Source: Marsupella aquatica | Lineage: Eukaryota > Marchantiophyta | Direction: 5' to 3' | Length of the DNA stretch: 64,000 nucleotides | NCBI GenBank assembly: GCA_973895155.1 | Contig: OZ316894.1 | Location: forward strand, 23,870,001-23,934,000 | Part shown: in pieces, positions 20,271 through 31,519 of the stretch | Layout of the letters: each line of letters opens with the position of its first letter | Position numbering within the stretch: position 1 is the stretch's first letter | Translations under genes and position numbers: made by a program | Notes under the pieces: generated by a model | What the model saw: the letters and a program-made list of their open reading frames with translations, nothing else | Database searches by the model: none | Told to the model about the DNA's origin: nothing

Positions 20271-21419
20271 ATGAACCCCGGACAGATAGCATCTGTGGTC
20301 AGCAACTTGATCCAACAATGTCCAACTGCTAGTCCCACTCCTAGCCCAGGTTCGCAACATTACAGCCCTGATTCCAACTACGAACCCACCGAAGGACCCA
20401 TCTACAATCGGTCACAATATGACCACCCTTACGTCAGAGAGGATCTACCTGAAGACTCTGATCCACCCTCAGATGGTGAAACTTATAGATCTTATGATAA
20501 TTCTCTTGAGTCATCCCCAAGGCAGGGATTTGAAGATGTTGATACTGCCTTAAGATCCAATCCAAACTTAGTAGCAGTTGTCACCTCATCTACTCAGACA
20601 CCTCGGAATGCCACCATCGAGAGTAGATACCCGAGACATCCAGAGTCCCAAGTGCACAGATATGTGGAGACCTGTAAAATAATGCAGGCCAACAGACCAC
20701 CGGTTGGAGAGTTTTGGAGATACTACTATCTCAAGAAGACAGAGGCCAGTTATATCTTTGACCTCAGGTGTTTTGGAACTTCCAGAGTGGAGATGGCACA
20801 ATTCGACGAGTTCTGGACTGACTCTCTCTACTTCCGACCTATTCTTGCTGTGATGCTACTTCAAGGAGATGTGGAAGTGGAGGATTCAGATTTAGTTTTG
20901 GCATACTTTGGGAACTTGGTAGCTTATGCCCTAGATTTTGTGGTTTCTTTTCTCATGCTGAGTAAGAAATCTACTTCTCCCCAGAATGCTTACCTTCCTC
21001 GAGAACCCAAGGTTACCCTTGTTTCAACCAGCTCATTTACTAAGAAACAGAGGATCTGGAACAATGTCACCTCTCAAACTCTGACCAACTTCAACCGGTA
21101 TTTCAGAGATGTCAAATGGAGGCTTCACCCTTTCTATTCCAGGATGCTGAACTCTGATGACTTCCTATATCATTATCCCCAAGTATATGCTGCTACTTAC
21201 AATAATTATGACGTGATTGGGATATATAGAGAAGCTCTTCGAATAGACATATGTTATCTAAGGAGAAGAATGCCCCTGATGTATCCTGAGAGGCAATTGA
21301 GATGCCTACCTTACTCCAGAGGATCCCCATGCCAGGCTGAGCTGATGGAAGTTACTCAAGCTCGGACTGTTACCCTCGTGGAGCTACTCGAACCAAAAGA
21401 CATCCGACAACAAGCTTGA
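20271..21419 (+). CDS. ORF B: unrecognised 382-residue protein of the split locus
   Basis: ATG at 20271, stop at 21417. Residues 1-110 are Ser/Pro/Asp/Tyr-rich and probably disordered. Residues about 130-360 are globular and rich in Tyr, Phe and Arg (FWRYYYLKKTEASYIFDLRC, FNRYFRDVKWRLHPFYSRML). No catalytic motif or transmembrane segment stands out, apart from a moderately hydrophobic stretch near residue 220 (LVAYALDFVVSFLML). Before the insertion, ORF A would have ended at 20332, overlapping this start by about 60 bases, so the two may have been translated as a pair. The ORF is intact even though ORF A is broken. It could be a mobile-element or host protein; no family is recognised. Confidence 0.5.
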   Translation: MNPGQIASVVSNLIQQCPTASPTPSPGSQHYSPDSNYEPTEGPIYNRSQYDHPYVREDLPEDSDPPSDGETYRSYDNSLESSPRQGFEDVDTALRSNPNLVAVVTSSTQTPRNATIESRYPRHPESQVHRYVETCKIMQANRPPVGEFWRYYYLKKTEASYIFDLRCFGTSRVEMAQFDEFWTDSLYFRPILAVMLLQGDVEVEDSDLVLAYFGNLVAYALDFVVSFLMLSKKSTSPQNAYLPREPKVTLVSTSSFTKKQRIWNNVTSQTLTNFNRYFRDVKWRLHPFYSRMLNSDDFLYHYPQVYAATYNNYDVIGIYREALRIDICYLRRRMPLMYPERQLRCLPYSRGSPCQAELMEVTQARTVTLVELLEPKDIRQQA

Positions 21420-21618
21420 GGAGTAGTCTAAGTGTTTTTAGTTAGTTTTAAGAATAGTGCATCTTTTCCTATTTTTCAAAATGACTTATAGAGCTTTAAA
21501 AGTTATGAAACTTCTTTAGTATATAGTCTATACCTAGGAAAACCTGCTGGCAAAATTTCAGAATTTTCCGAGCTAGGAGTAGAAAGTTAAAAATAGTTGA
21601 ATTTGCTAAGTCTTTAAG

Positions 21619-21703
21619 TCTACCGCATTTACCGGATTACGCCTTTACGCTCTTACGCTTTTACGAGTTTACGTTTTTACGCTTTTATGGGTTTACGGGT
21701 TCT
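21619..21703 (+). repeat. Degenerate TTTACG short-repeat array (right)
   Basis: Units such as cctttacgc, ttttacgag and gtttacggg follow ORF B by 200 bases. They match the left array at 5550-5727 in kind and orientation. Removing the retrotransposon brings the two arrays to about 3 kb apart. Confidence 0.7.
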
Positions 21704-22939
21704 TACTTAGCCATTTCCCGGCTTTTCACTTACTGAATTGCTATTTTGACTTTTTGAGGAGTATGAAGAGGCATGTCTCTTCGACCCTATGATCTCTTAC
21801 CCTGTAGGTTTTTACTATAAGACCTCTCCACCACTAGTGTAGTTTATGGTTAAGTTATGCATTTCTGCCTCTTCCTTGTGTTAACCTAGTTGATCATGAA
21901 TCTATGAGTTCGAGATCAAGTTTAACATTTGGAGAGACTTACCTCCTTCTTGTGTTTTTACCTATGATTATAAACATAGGAAGTAAAATTCCTTTTGTGC
22001 AAATCTTTTGAGTTGTAATGATAGATTCCTTTTTGGTGATTCATTACAATCTCTGGAGTTCTTGAAGTTAACTCACTGAGTTTTAAGTCTTATTTGAAAT
22101 TGATGGATTTTCTTTCATGTTGCTTAGTACCATCTAAATGTTGAAGTAGTCACTCTTTTAGATCTTATCTGAGTACCACTTAGAAAGAAAGGATAAGACG
22201 TGTTGACGGCACTTTAAAAGAGTACTCTAGTAAGCATTTTAGATCTGAAAAGCAAATGTGGATTTGAATCCTTAAGTCTTTTCATTTTGACTTATGTCTA
22301 AGGAGTAACCTTGGAAAATTCCAGACTCCCTTAGCGTACTTTGAAATTATTTTCTCTTGTGTTTTGTTAATCATTTCCTTTTCATTAATTTATGGTTACC
22401 TGATGCTGAGTTATCATTGAAAACTACTCACCGCTGTAGAGCGATCTTCAAAATACCTTATTAAAGTAATCAAACTTGATTACTATGTGTGAACATTTTT
22501 AGTTCTTTATTATTGTTTAAATCTATCAAACCAACCCCATCTTGTTCTTTACGGGAACGAATACCGAGTTCGAAGACCTTTAAGTATGTTTTTAGTTCTT
22601 CATAGCAAACTACAAAAGGACCGCATAGTCCATTTACCTGAGCATACTTTTGTTTTGTACATTGATGCATTTGGTTTCCCTCTCTTGGGACTTCATCATT
22701 TTCTTCTATAAACTAGTAGGAGAAACAAACTTGTGGAATTCCACCGAGCAGTTAGGCTTCTTCGCACATTACCCTAAGGTACATAGGGAATTTAGGGGCA
22801 TACGGACACCTCCATGCCAAGGGGATTTGGTCCCCTACTTAACAGGGGAAAATATCTTATACAATTCAGTAAACAGGCGCGGGTACACTCTGAGGTTAAT
22901 TAACCTAGATAACCTCTGTAATCTATCTTCTAACACTCC
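21704..22939. other. No supportable gene
   Basis: AT-rich sequence. One open stretch (about 22650-22978) encodes an unrecognised peptide with GDLVPYLTGENILYNSV and may be a remnant, but it has no partner frame. The CACTA-type coding sequence starts near 22940. Confidence 0.4.
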
Positions 22940-22948
22940 ATATCCTCC

Positions 22949-23652
22949 TTGTGGGACCCTTCAATGTATGAGAATTTGATGATGGATGTTGCATTCACTC
23001 TCTGCATTTTAGAAATCCATTTTCCACCAAGCTTCTTTGATGTCATGACCCATTTAATGATTCACCTAGTGGAGGAATTAGACTTGTGTGGCCCAGTTAC
23101 AGGCAGATGGATGTACCCAATAGAGAGGAACCTGAAGGTATTGAAGGGTTATGTACGAAACAAGGCACGCCCTGAAGGCTATGTATTAGATGAGTCTTTG
23201 GGATTCCTTTCTGAATACATGATTGATGCTAAGGGAGAGGGAAAATGAACCTGGGAGTTGGAGGAGGATGTAACTGGCGTTGCAGGCATTGTCTTGGAAG
23301 GGGCTACAAAGGAGATAACTTTGAATTGGTCTGAAATGATGGCCATGCATCATTATATATTGGAGAATGAAGAGATAGTGGCTCCATGGTACAGGTATGT
23401 AAACCCTGTACCATATGGATCATAATTATGTTGCCCCATTGTGTTTGTATATTCATGGTGGATTGTGCACTAATGTCTTCAGTGTTGTTGTTGCCGTGTA
23501 GGATATATGATGCTACCAATGAGACCGTTACCAAACAAAGAGTGGATTTCCGAAAGGAATGGATGAGGAAGCCTGCCAATCAAAGAAAACCAGTGGAATT
23601 TCCCCTTGACTGCCAAGAACTGCCACCTTTCAGGGAATTGTTCAAACATTAG
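22949..23652 (+). pseudogene. CACTA TNP2-side remnant, DUF4218-like
   Basis: The frame reads EIHFPPSFFDVMTHLMIHLV, CGPVTGRWMYPIERNLKVLKG and ARPEGYVLDESLGFLSEYM, the conserved core of DUF4218 in CACTA transposases. A TGA at 23246 interrupts it; the same frame then goes on to WYR at 23394. A canonical intron (23395-23501) joins in phase to IYDATNETVTKQ at 23502, and the frame ends at 23650. Homologues are the C-terminal part of the TNP2/TNPD transposase, which cuts the element ends. This copy has no catalytic part. Confidence 0.8.
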
Positions 23653-23916
23653 TCAATACCCATACTTTTTAGACAGAGTCTGAGCAATCATTACTATCTG
23701 CATACTCCACACCACCTAGTTTGAAGGCACGACTGTATAGGGCATGCAGAGCCTATGGGTATCACTGGAGGACTATTCCATTCTTGGGGTGTTTGAGTGA
23801 TTGTGATTCTGGTGCATTCAACACTTTTGATTATGGGATGGCTTTGACATTCACCTGAGAAGCGAGTGGACAGGTCTGGCGCAACTAGAGAAGAATCGAT
23901 ATAGTATGTAGGGGCC

Positions 23917-24369
23917 TTGACAGATATCTTGGTACTGAATTACGACAGCTTGAGGAAAGAGGTGATTCTTTTCAAAGGGAAATGGGCAGATCCATCATGG
24001 ACTCCTAAATCCTCTGCCAGTATGAGGTATTATGAGTCTGGTCTTTGGCAGGTGAATTTCCACAGAGAACTAGGTGTGTCCAAGAAAATGGATTACGTTT
24101 TCCCAAAGCAAGTGGAGCAGGTTTTCTTCCACCCGAATGAGAAGGGGATAGCATGGAGAACAATTCTCCACAAAGAATCTAGGTCCACAAGGGTGTTAGG
24201 TGATTACACAGATGTTGATTTCCATGCTACAATGGAAAACAATGCCAAATTACACATTGAATTGGCTAAAGCCTGTAGGACTAGAGCAAATCCAGGACCA
24301 AGTACTGGTCCCAACGAGGCAGAGATGCAGAGGGATCTACAAGAAAGGGTAGGCCTAAGCAGTGAATAG
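23917..24369 (+). pseudogene. CACTA TNP2-side remnant, DUF4216-like
   Basis: VLNYDSLRKEVILFKGKWAD, LWQVNFHRE and FPKQVEQVFFHPNEKGIAWR match the DUF4216 pattern (a 'Y-VVLFKCDW' strand, 'VN..R', 'ASQAEQVFYV.D....W'). Between it and the DUF4218 block the sequence (23653-23900) still reads YGYHWRTIPFLG, equivalent to the linker that usually joins the two, but with stops. The tail is charged and runs into a donor-like GTAGGC near 24348. Confidence 0.7.
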
Positions 24370-24789
24370 GTTTTAGGTGTGTGAAGTCCATAGATGGACT
24401 ACATGTATGGACTATATATGAAATCAGACTAATGTTTTGCCCATTAATTTGTGCAGTTGGTGAATGCAGCCTATGAAAGGAAGATTGCAAGGGTTGTCAC
24501 ATTCTGTGAATGCTTATTAGGAGGCCCGAAAGCGAAACATAGAGCATAATGTCAACATTATGCGTGATCTAGGACTGGGGCCAGACTGCATGCTGATGTG
24601 TGTGTTAATATGTCTGTTGAAAATTTGATTCAATAGATATATGGAGTTGTCAGGTTCATGTTCTGTTTTCATATTCCAGATTGGTCTCATACTAGTATGG
24701 ATCCTATACATAAGAACCATTGTTACTCTGTTGCTCGTTGTGTTGTAGATTCTGCTTGCATGTATGTTTGATCTGCATTGGTGTATGTT

Positions 24790-27640
24790 GATGATTGCTT
24801 TGTTCCTTAGAGGCCCAACCACACATGCATGTGCAACAACAGAGAGAAAAGCCTGCATTGGTGAAAGGTACTTCAACTGGAACATTGCCAAAGAGGAGGA
24901 GCTCTAGACTATCACAAGTTACCAAGGTGAACATGGCAGAGTCTGGTGATGATGGCTATGCCATTGGGTATGAGACTAAGGATTCTAACATTGGAGGGAC
25001 GTCAAAACCTAAGAGTGAACAGCAGGTAATGCTTGAACTTCATCATCCTAAACCCTAAACCCTTGTCCTTGTTTCAAAGTATTTGTTAATATGCCTAGTA
25101 CGTTGTCCATGATGTAGGTACAAAAACCAAAATTGTGGTCCTAAAAAGACTGGGCCTGGTGGAGGTGGGCTGGTGAGATGTTGGAAAGACCCAGACACTG
25201 GACTGTTATATGAAAGTGAGTGGATTGTACTGATATATACCTTTTCAGTGTGTTTGGAAGTTGATATTCTACTTGGAAATGAAATTCATTGAAGTGCTTG
25301 GTGTTGTGTGTTTGTTTAGTGGTTCCATCAGCATTTGAAGGCAGATCAGGTCAATCTGACGTACTACATTCAAGAGGATCTTCAGGTAATACAAATTTGC
25401 TCGTCATGCATATGCAAGTGCATTTGCTTAACTTTTCAATGTACATATTTTCTGATTGAAAGCATGTGTGTGCATTGCAGGCGGGGCCTTTGAGATGCGC
25501 AGGGAACAAAGGCATGCTAAGAAGATGTTTGATAATGCTGCCAAACTAAGAAGGAATCAAGGATATTTGCCCAAACACATTAAAGTGAGTATTGGACTTT
25601 TTTTGAATGTAGATTTAGACATAGATACTCTCTGTTATTGTGTGTATAAAACCTGGACTATGTATAAATTCCAGAGTTATGAATTGACATTGCATGTGAA
25701 ATGCAGATTTATGACAATGATATTGATGATTCTGATCCCAACAAACAATACTGGCTGGAGGAACTTTGTGGCAATGTACTCTGAGTCTTTGATGTATCAA
25801 AGCCAATTAAATGGACTGATCATCCACGAGTTCATATAACCAGTGTGTGGAATAACATGGCAGCCGAGTGGAAGTATGTGGGTGGGGACTCTATTGACAA
25901 CAAATTCCAGAGTCATTGTCGTGGCATATTGAACAGAGAGCGCCATAAAATGCATGTTTACTGGAAGAAAGTTTGCAATGAGGATCCAACCAAACCTGGG
26001 CCAGGCCATATGGTGTTGATCCAAAGAAATGGGCAGCTTTGGTATCTCATTTCACCAATTGTCCAACATTGATATATTTGAGTAAACAGATGACTGATAA
26101 AAGAGCACGAGTGCAAGATACCAGTCACTTTGGTAAAGAGGGCATGTTGTAGCAGCAAAGAGAATGGTAATCTATATCATTTTCACTATCAATTATGTCT
26201 TGTTTGTGAATCTTGATGCAAATAGACTCTATGTTTCTCATTCATTGTGTGTTTGAACAGAAGCAGAATAGAGGATCAAGCCCAGGTATATCTGACCTGA
26301 AAGAAAACCTTGGTAGTCAGGGTTCATTCCCAAAGATGACAATGAGCCCATCATTGGCAAGTGCAAAAGGTCAGACTGGTAGTTTTTTGGGAGCAAAGGT
26401 GAGCCTGTCATTGGCAAGTGGGGATGGTAAAAGTGCTAGCTTACTGGGGCAAGGATACAGACATGGATCAGCTGTGAGTATTGTAAATCCAATCTGATTT
26501 ATACATCATTTTCCATTTGATAGAGTGTTGTGTCATTTGTTAGTTTGACAGTGAGAATGTTGTGTAGGTTTGTGGTTCATTTACAGACCCCACATTCAAA
26601 AGAAGAGATCTTTGCCATTGGGGCTGTCAAATTGGATGTCGATGTGTTAAAATTAAAGGCAGTGTGAAGGAGTTGACAAACATGATGACTATATGGATGG
26701 CACATCACTCCAATAATGCACAAGTTCCAACATTTGTTCCTAGTCATAGTAAGTTGACTGTACAGCTACCAAAGAAGGTAGTAGAAAACGATCTCTTACT
26801 TTTTCAGGTGATAATGGAGGTAAAATTCTCTATCATCTATTCACTGTCCATTCAATGTAATTATTGTGGTGTATATATGTCATTGCATGCATGTTTATAA
26901 TGTTCTTGCATGTTCTAGTGTAATTATATGTTGCTGGTGTATACATGTTTGTTTATGTATTTCTCTTGTGTGTGTTTTATGACAGCATCTTTAGGGGAGC
27001 CTCCTATGTCACAGGGAAATCCAACGGACACAGCTAACAGTATTCTGCAGCAAAATGAATTGGAAGTGAACCTATTGCCATCTGAGTTGCCCAAAGATGC
27101 CATTTCAGATGCCTTTCAGTTGCCAAAGGATAAGTCAATTGAGTTGACACCAGATAAAACCCCAGAATCATCTGAGTTGCCAAAAGATACTCATGCTCTA
27201 AGTGAACAGGATGACACTCCATCAACTAGAAGGGGAAAGTTCAAGAAAAGGAAGAAAGGATATATATCTTCAGCAAATGCATCACCTGCATAGAAGAAAC
27301 TCATTCAGTCTCCTAACCCCATTGCAAAGGTAAAAGTGTTGTTAGATTTTAGTGTTCTTAAATTGTATCTTTCAATTTGTGCATATTGCATTTTTAACAA
27401 AATGTGTTATTCACAGTTTGCAAGAGGAGATTTGGTGAAGATGAAGAGTGTTGTGGACAATTCCATGATAGTGGCAGAAGGTGAGGTGACAGGGCTGCCA
27501 GGAGAAGATAATTAAGTTCCATTGTGCAGATTTTGAAAGCCCTTTCTTGCGAGTGCATGTGATTGAAGTGTTTGTAGATGTGGCATTGCCATTTGCTAAT
27601 GCAGGGGAGAACCAGTCTAAGTAAGTTATCTGATGTGAAG
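24790..27640 (+). pseudogene. CACTA second-gene remnant, Transposase_24 (Ptta/En/Spm)-like
   Basis: A series of exon-like blocks with GT-AG junctions. 24830-25024 is a basic linker (KRRSSRLSQVTK). 25493-25584 reads RREQRHAKKMFDNAAKLRRN. 25830-26150 reads VWNNMAAEWKYV, KFQSHCRGILNRERHK, then WAALVSHFTNCPTL and LSKQMTDKRA, which is the order of PF03004. 26260-26470 contains a duplicated SLASxxG module (SPSLASAKG, LSLASGDG). 27000-27290 is Pro/Glu/Leu-rich with a repeated SELPKD motif. 27420-27640 reads FARGDLVKMKSV and FLRVHVIEVFVDVALPF. Frame changes and stops (25782, 27292, 27513) show decay. In En/Spm the corresponding protein binds the subterminal repeats. Confidence 0.65.
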
Positions 27641-28079
27641 GGGATGAATGCCCTGTGGAACTCTAGATTGCTCAAGAAGCAGTAGAAGCAGCCATGGGCC
27701 AAGAAGCGATAGACATGATAGAAGTAGGTTTTGTAGAATGAGAATGACAACTCTGTTTTTCTACAGACATTAAGAGTTGTTGGTATTTCAGATTGTAGCA
27801 CTTGACAATATATCTAATAATAATATGTGTATGCTTTTTTTCAATGTCATTTTTCTTGTCATTGAAATGACATTGAACAAAACTTAATCACACTTGCATT
27901 TGATTATTTGCTTGCATTTGCATTGAGTTGAATAACTATTGCAGGATTGAAGAATGTGTCATGTCAATTGGATTTGAAAGGTATAGAATGTCTCTTTAGG
28001 GTTTCATTCTGCAAATGTATTGAATAACTTTGTAGTGTATGACTCTTAAAATGACAAGAATTTCTGTCTAATAATCTTG

Positions 28080-28820
28080 ACCACCCTAAGTCATTGAATA
28101 CATGACCTGAATGACATTTAAATTGACTGATCTAATGGTCATTATGAACATTTACATTTGTGTCCAATATGACTCGACTCAAGTCATTAAATACATAACT
28201 TTAATGACCCAAAAAATGACATCTAAAATGACCTATCTCATGGTCATTATGGACATATATAATTGTGTCCAATATGACTACTTTAAAGTCATTCAAGACA
28301 TGTCATTAATGACTAATGTGTATTTTACGTGTCATCTCCCAATTGGATCACGTGTTCCAATATCACTAGTCTACAATGTAGTCATTTTGGACAAGTCTTA
28401 AATGACCCAACCCTATTGCCACGTGGTGAATACCCTTTGAGCCACATGTCATTACTTGATTTGTTACATATTGTACGTCATTTTGGACAAGTCCTAAATG
28501 ACAAATAATCTTCCTTCTTTAATTGCCACATGGAATTATATAATTGGGTACGGAGACTGTCGACAGTGAACGGCAATTGATCATCAACTTACGGTGGTTT
28601 TTTGGTCATTTTGGACTGTTCACCATTTATGACCAAATTGTAAATAATTAAGTCATTTCAGACTACACAAAATGACCACACATTTTTGCGTCATTTGTCC
28701 AAAAGGACCGTGACCCATATGTCCGTTGTGATGCGTCTGGAAAGGCCAAAACAAATGCGTCATTATTTTGTTGAAAAGACCATTTGAATAGTCATTTTTG
28801 TGGTCATAAACAACCTTTTT
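28080..28820. repeat. CACTA-type subterminal repeat field
   Basis: About 30 occurrences of AATGAC or its complement GTCATT, many within longer units. The block 28105-28200 is repeated at 28215-28310, with ATGGTCATTAT then GTGTCCAATATGACT. GTCATTTTGGACAAGTC occurs at about 28381 and 28472. Dense short direct and inverted motifs near one end are the transposase-binding region of CACTA elements. Confidence 0.75.
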
Positions 28821-28830
28821 TCTACTCTAA

Positions 28831-30448
28831 CTGAATAGGTCCTTGAATGCCCAAAAGAGGTGGATTGTTCTTTCAAACCCCACTCATCCGTTAACTTCAC
28901 TACCTCTGCATGCATATGGTCGAGTGCATGGTCATTTGTGGTGATCGAATCCCAACACTCAAGCCATGCTGGATGCAACACTTCAGAACAAGCTTCGCAC
29001 TTAAAGGGGCTCTATCTCATCCTTTTAGAACAAGGGCCAGAAGCAACTTTCAATTGGATGGTAACAATGGCCACAAGGTGTTGGAACCCAATTATTACAA
29101 AAGAAGCCAAGAGTAATTATGGCGAACTAGGGGTCTCACTATACTCGTCACTATATGGAGGCCTCCCCATCACCTGCGATGTTTTTAGGCCTTGGACCCC
29201 CTAAAATGTAAGAAAAAATTAGTTAAAGGATCAATGATGAATCATGTTCAATGACATGTCAGTGGCACATTTGAAAGGTTACCTCTTAACCTTGCTACAT
29301 ACTTCTAAGTGCTTTCCTAAAATGAATTAAACGCCCCTTACTTCATTCTCAAGTACGTACATGCATGACATCAACATTGTAGTTCAAGTGACCCCCCCAA
29401 GCCCCAGCCCAAAGAGAGAATGGTGAGAAACTGGAGCCTCTTGTAAGATCTCTCCTGCGGCCACCCCCACATTCTTGTCAGCCCTCAGGCTCCTCCATCC
29501 CTTGGCTTCCTTATGAGCGTCCTTAGGGCCATCCGGTCTAGAACTGCCTAGATTGGACGTTTCATGTAAACTTTGATGGGTGAGGGGAGACGCCCAGTCC
29601 ATACCCTAAATATATCCTAAAACCCAAAACCACAAACATGTACCGGTTGGGGCTTGACACATTGCTAAATCAGAGAGAGATGCATCCTCTTGACTCTTTT
29701 CCCCGCTATTTTCATGTGCCTTTGGTTCAAAAACTTCCCCATGAATTACATTTTTTTGTAATAGGGAAGGCACGTATACAAGAATAGGACCTGGAGATTT
29801 TTCATTCAAATCTAGAAAGATTTAATATTTTTCCTGCCAAATCTATGATTAACACCCATGGTACGCCCAATCGTACGTTGTACAAGTATATTTTGTTGAT
29901 TTAAATTTGTGAGCTGAGGGGTGCTGAAGCTCCAACTTCGATCCATGGGAATTGGATCCATGGGAATTCAATCTGCTGATTGGCAGGATGGAGCACGTGG
30001 GCCTAAATACACTGAAAGAAACTTGGGTCATTGTAGGGTGCAAACAAACATTAAAAAATTTCATTGCAGTGCAAGAGCAAAATTTGTCTTCACATGACCT
30101 CTAATTTTTCTATATCCAAGTACCTCGCTACCAACAACTTGGTTGATAATAGACATATTTTGGGACTCCTCCATTGCTAGCTAACTCGCTAGCCATATGG
30201 AGTCATAAAAAACACACAAAAAATTGATATTAATCGCAGCAAAAACCGAAAAGAAACTTTAAATTACTAGTGTCTGGCTAAGAGCCCTCTACTAGCTAAC
30301 AAAATTAGTGTTTGCTCTCATTGTACAATACCTAACAAACTCTGAGCTCGAGAATACAAAGAGCGAGCACCTGCGTCATTGCCACTAGCTGATCGTGAGA
30401 ACCTTCTGGACAGACCGAGATCTGATGGTGAGGAGCTTCCAGAGGAGT
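28831..30448. other. Intergenic, no supportable gene
   Basis: Short ORFs on both strands lack recognisable domains or splice partners. A small direct repeat of gatccatgggaatt lies near 29940-29970. Confidence 0.5.
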
Positions 30449-30570
30449 GACGTCATCAGATGCTAAACACGACGTCATCAGATGCTAAACGCGACGTCAT
30501 CAGATGCTAAACGCGACGTCATCAGATGCTAAACGCGACGTCATCAGATGCTAAACGCGACGTCACCAGA
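30449..30570 (+). repeat. 22-bp tandem array with an ACGT core (bZIP-type sites)
   Basis: Five full copies and one partial copy of a 22-base unit beginning gacgtcatcagatgctaaac. The first is preceded by GT, giving TGACGTCA, the palindromic CRE/TGA-type bZIP site. The others are CGACGTCATC. The array is 245 bases upstream of a TATA box and reads like a multimerised enhancer. Confidence 0.85.
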
Positions 30571-30675
30571 TTTGTCATCAGCTCCTCGACGAGTGCATGG
30601 CAATATCTCATAGTTAGATCCAATGTCATCGGCTCCTCAACGAGTGCATGGCAAGATCTGATAGTTAGATCCAAC
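30571..30675 (+). repeat. About 51-bp direct duplication
   Basis: Two copies of a unit starting gtcatcrgctcctc and ending agttagatccaa directly follow the 22-bp array and share its GTCATC motif. Confidence 0.8.
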
Positions 30676-30739
30676 TTGCATGCGGAGGGTCCTACAAGAC
30701 GTTCGGCGGCTCTCATGTGTTTTGCATGTGTTTTGGAGG

Positions 30740-31400
30740 GAGAGCGAGCGAGGGAGCGAGGGAGCGAGCGAGGGAGGGAGCCAAAGAGCGAGCGAGGAAG
30801 CGCTGCTCACGGGGTATAAAAGACCTTGCCACCTTGTTTTGTTTCAGAGCTCTTACCGAAGCGATATATTACTGTGCTTGTGCTGTTGCGAGAAGGAGAG
30901 AGTGTACCGAAGCCTTGCGCGAAGGACAGAGAGAGTAGCTTGTGCTGTTGCGAGAAGGAGAGAGTGTATCGAAGCCTTGCGCGAAGGAGAGAGAGAGTAG
31001 CTTGTGCTGTTGCGAGAAGGAGAGAGTGTACCGAAGCCTTGCGCGAGGGAGAGCGAGCGAGGAAGCCAAAGAGCGAGCGAGGGAAGCGCTGCTGACGGGG
31101 TTTAACGACCTTGCCACCTTGTTTTGTTTCAGAGCTCTTACCGAAGCGATATATTAATTACTGTGCTTGTGCTGTGGCGAGAAGGAGAGAGAGTAGCTTG
31201 TGCTGTTGCGAGAAGGAGAGAGTGTACCGAAGCCTTGCGCGAAGGAGAGAGAGTACCAAAGCCAAATCTTAGTGTGCTCGTGCACTGGCCAGAAGGAGAG
31301 AGTAATCAAGAAGCGAGAGAGCGGGAGAGTCGGAGAGCGCTGCGAACGGGGCTTGGCGACTGTGCCACCTTGGTTCAGGGCTCTTGCCGACGCGATACTG
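30740..31400 (+). repeat. GA-rich 62-bp repeats inside a triplicated promoter-like block
   Basis: A block with ACGGGGT, CTTGCCACCTTG, CAGAGCTCTTACCGAAGCGATA occurs at about 30808, 31095 and (more diverged) 31347. Between the copies, three or more units of about 62 bases (gagaaggagagagtgtaccg...) and runs of gagcgagcga fill the space. Short ORFs in this stretch are by-products of the repeats. Confidence 0.8.
30815..30821 (+). promoter_or_regulatory. TATA box in the first block copy
   Basis: TATAAAA after a GC-rich stretch. In the other two block copies the same position reads tttaacg and cttggcg, so only the first copy keeps a TATA box. It would serve the ORF at 31520 with a transcript leader of about 670 bases. 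Confidence 0.5.
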
Positions 31401-31519
31401 TATATCACAACTTTGTTCAGGAGGCGTTGCTCGGTCTTGGAGGGAGATTTTGGTCGGTGCAGAACGGTGGACGGAGAGTGCTGAGGAGAGCTTCAGCAGC
31501 GCGAGGAAGCCACTTTGCG

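Larger units (their letters stand above)
22940..28830 (+). mobile_element. Decayed CACTA (En/Spm) transposon, 5'-truncated
   Basis: Coding remnants appear in the usual CACTA order: DUF4218-like, DUF4216-like, then a Transposase_24 (Ptta/En/Spm)-like second gene, followed by a field of short direct and inverted subterminal repeats. The catalytic transposase_21 part that should precede DUF4218 is absent, and stops and frame changes occur throughout. I could not find a CACTA terminal inverted repeat at either end, so both borders are approximate. Confidence 0.8.

Noticed and set aside
28750-28830. CACTA terminal inverted repeat
   Set aside because: I looked for a terminal TAGTG and a matching CACTA near 22.9 kb and found neither.
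30680-31157. Overlapping ORFs rich in Arg, Glu and Ser (RERVACAVARRREC...)
   Set aside because: All are translations of the 62-bp GA-rich repeats, present in several frames at once.
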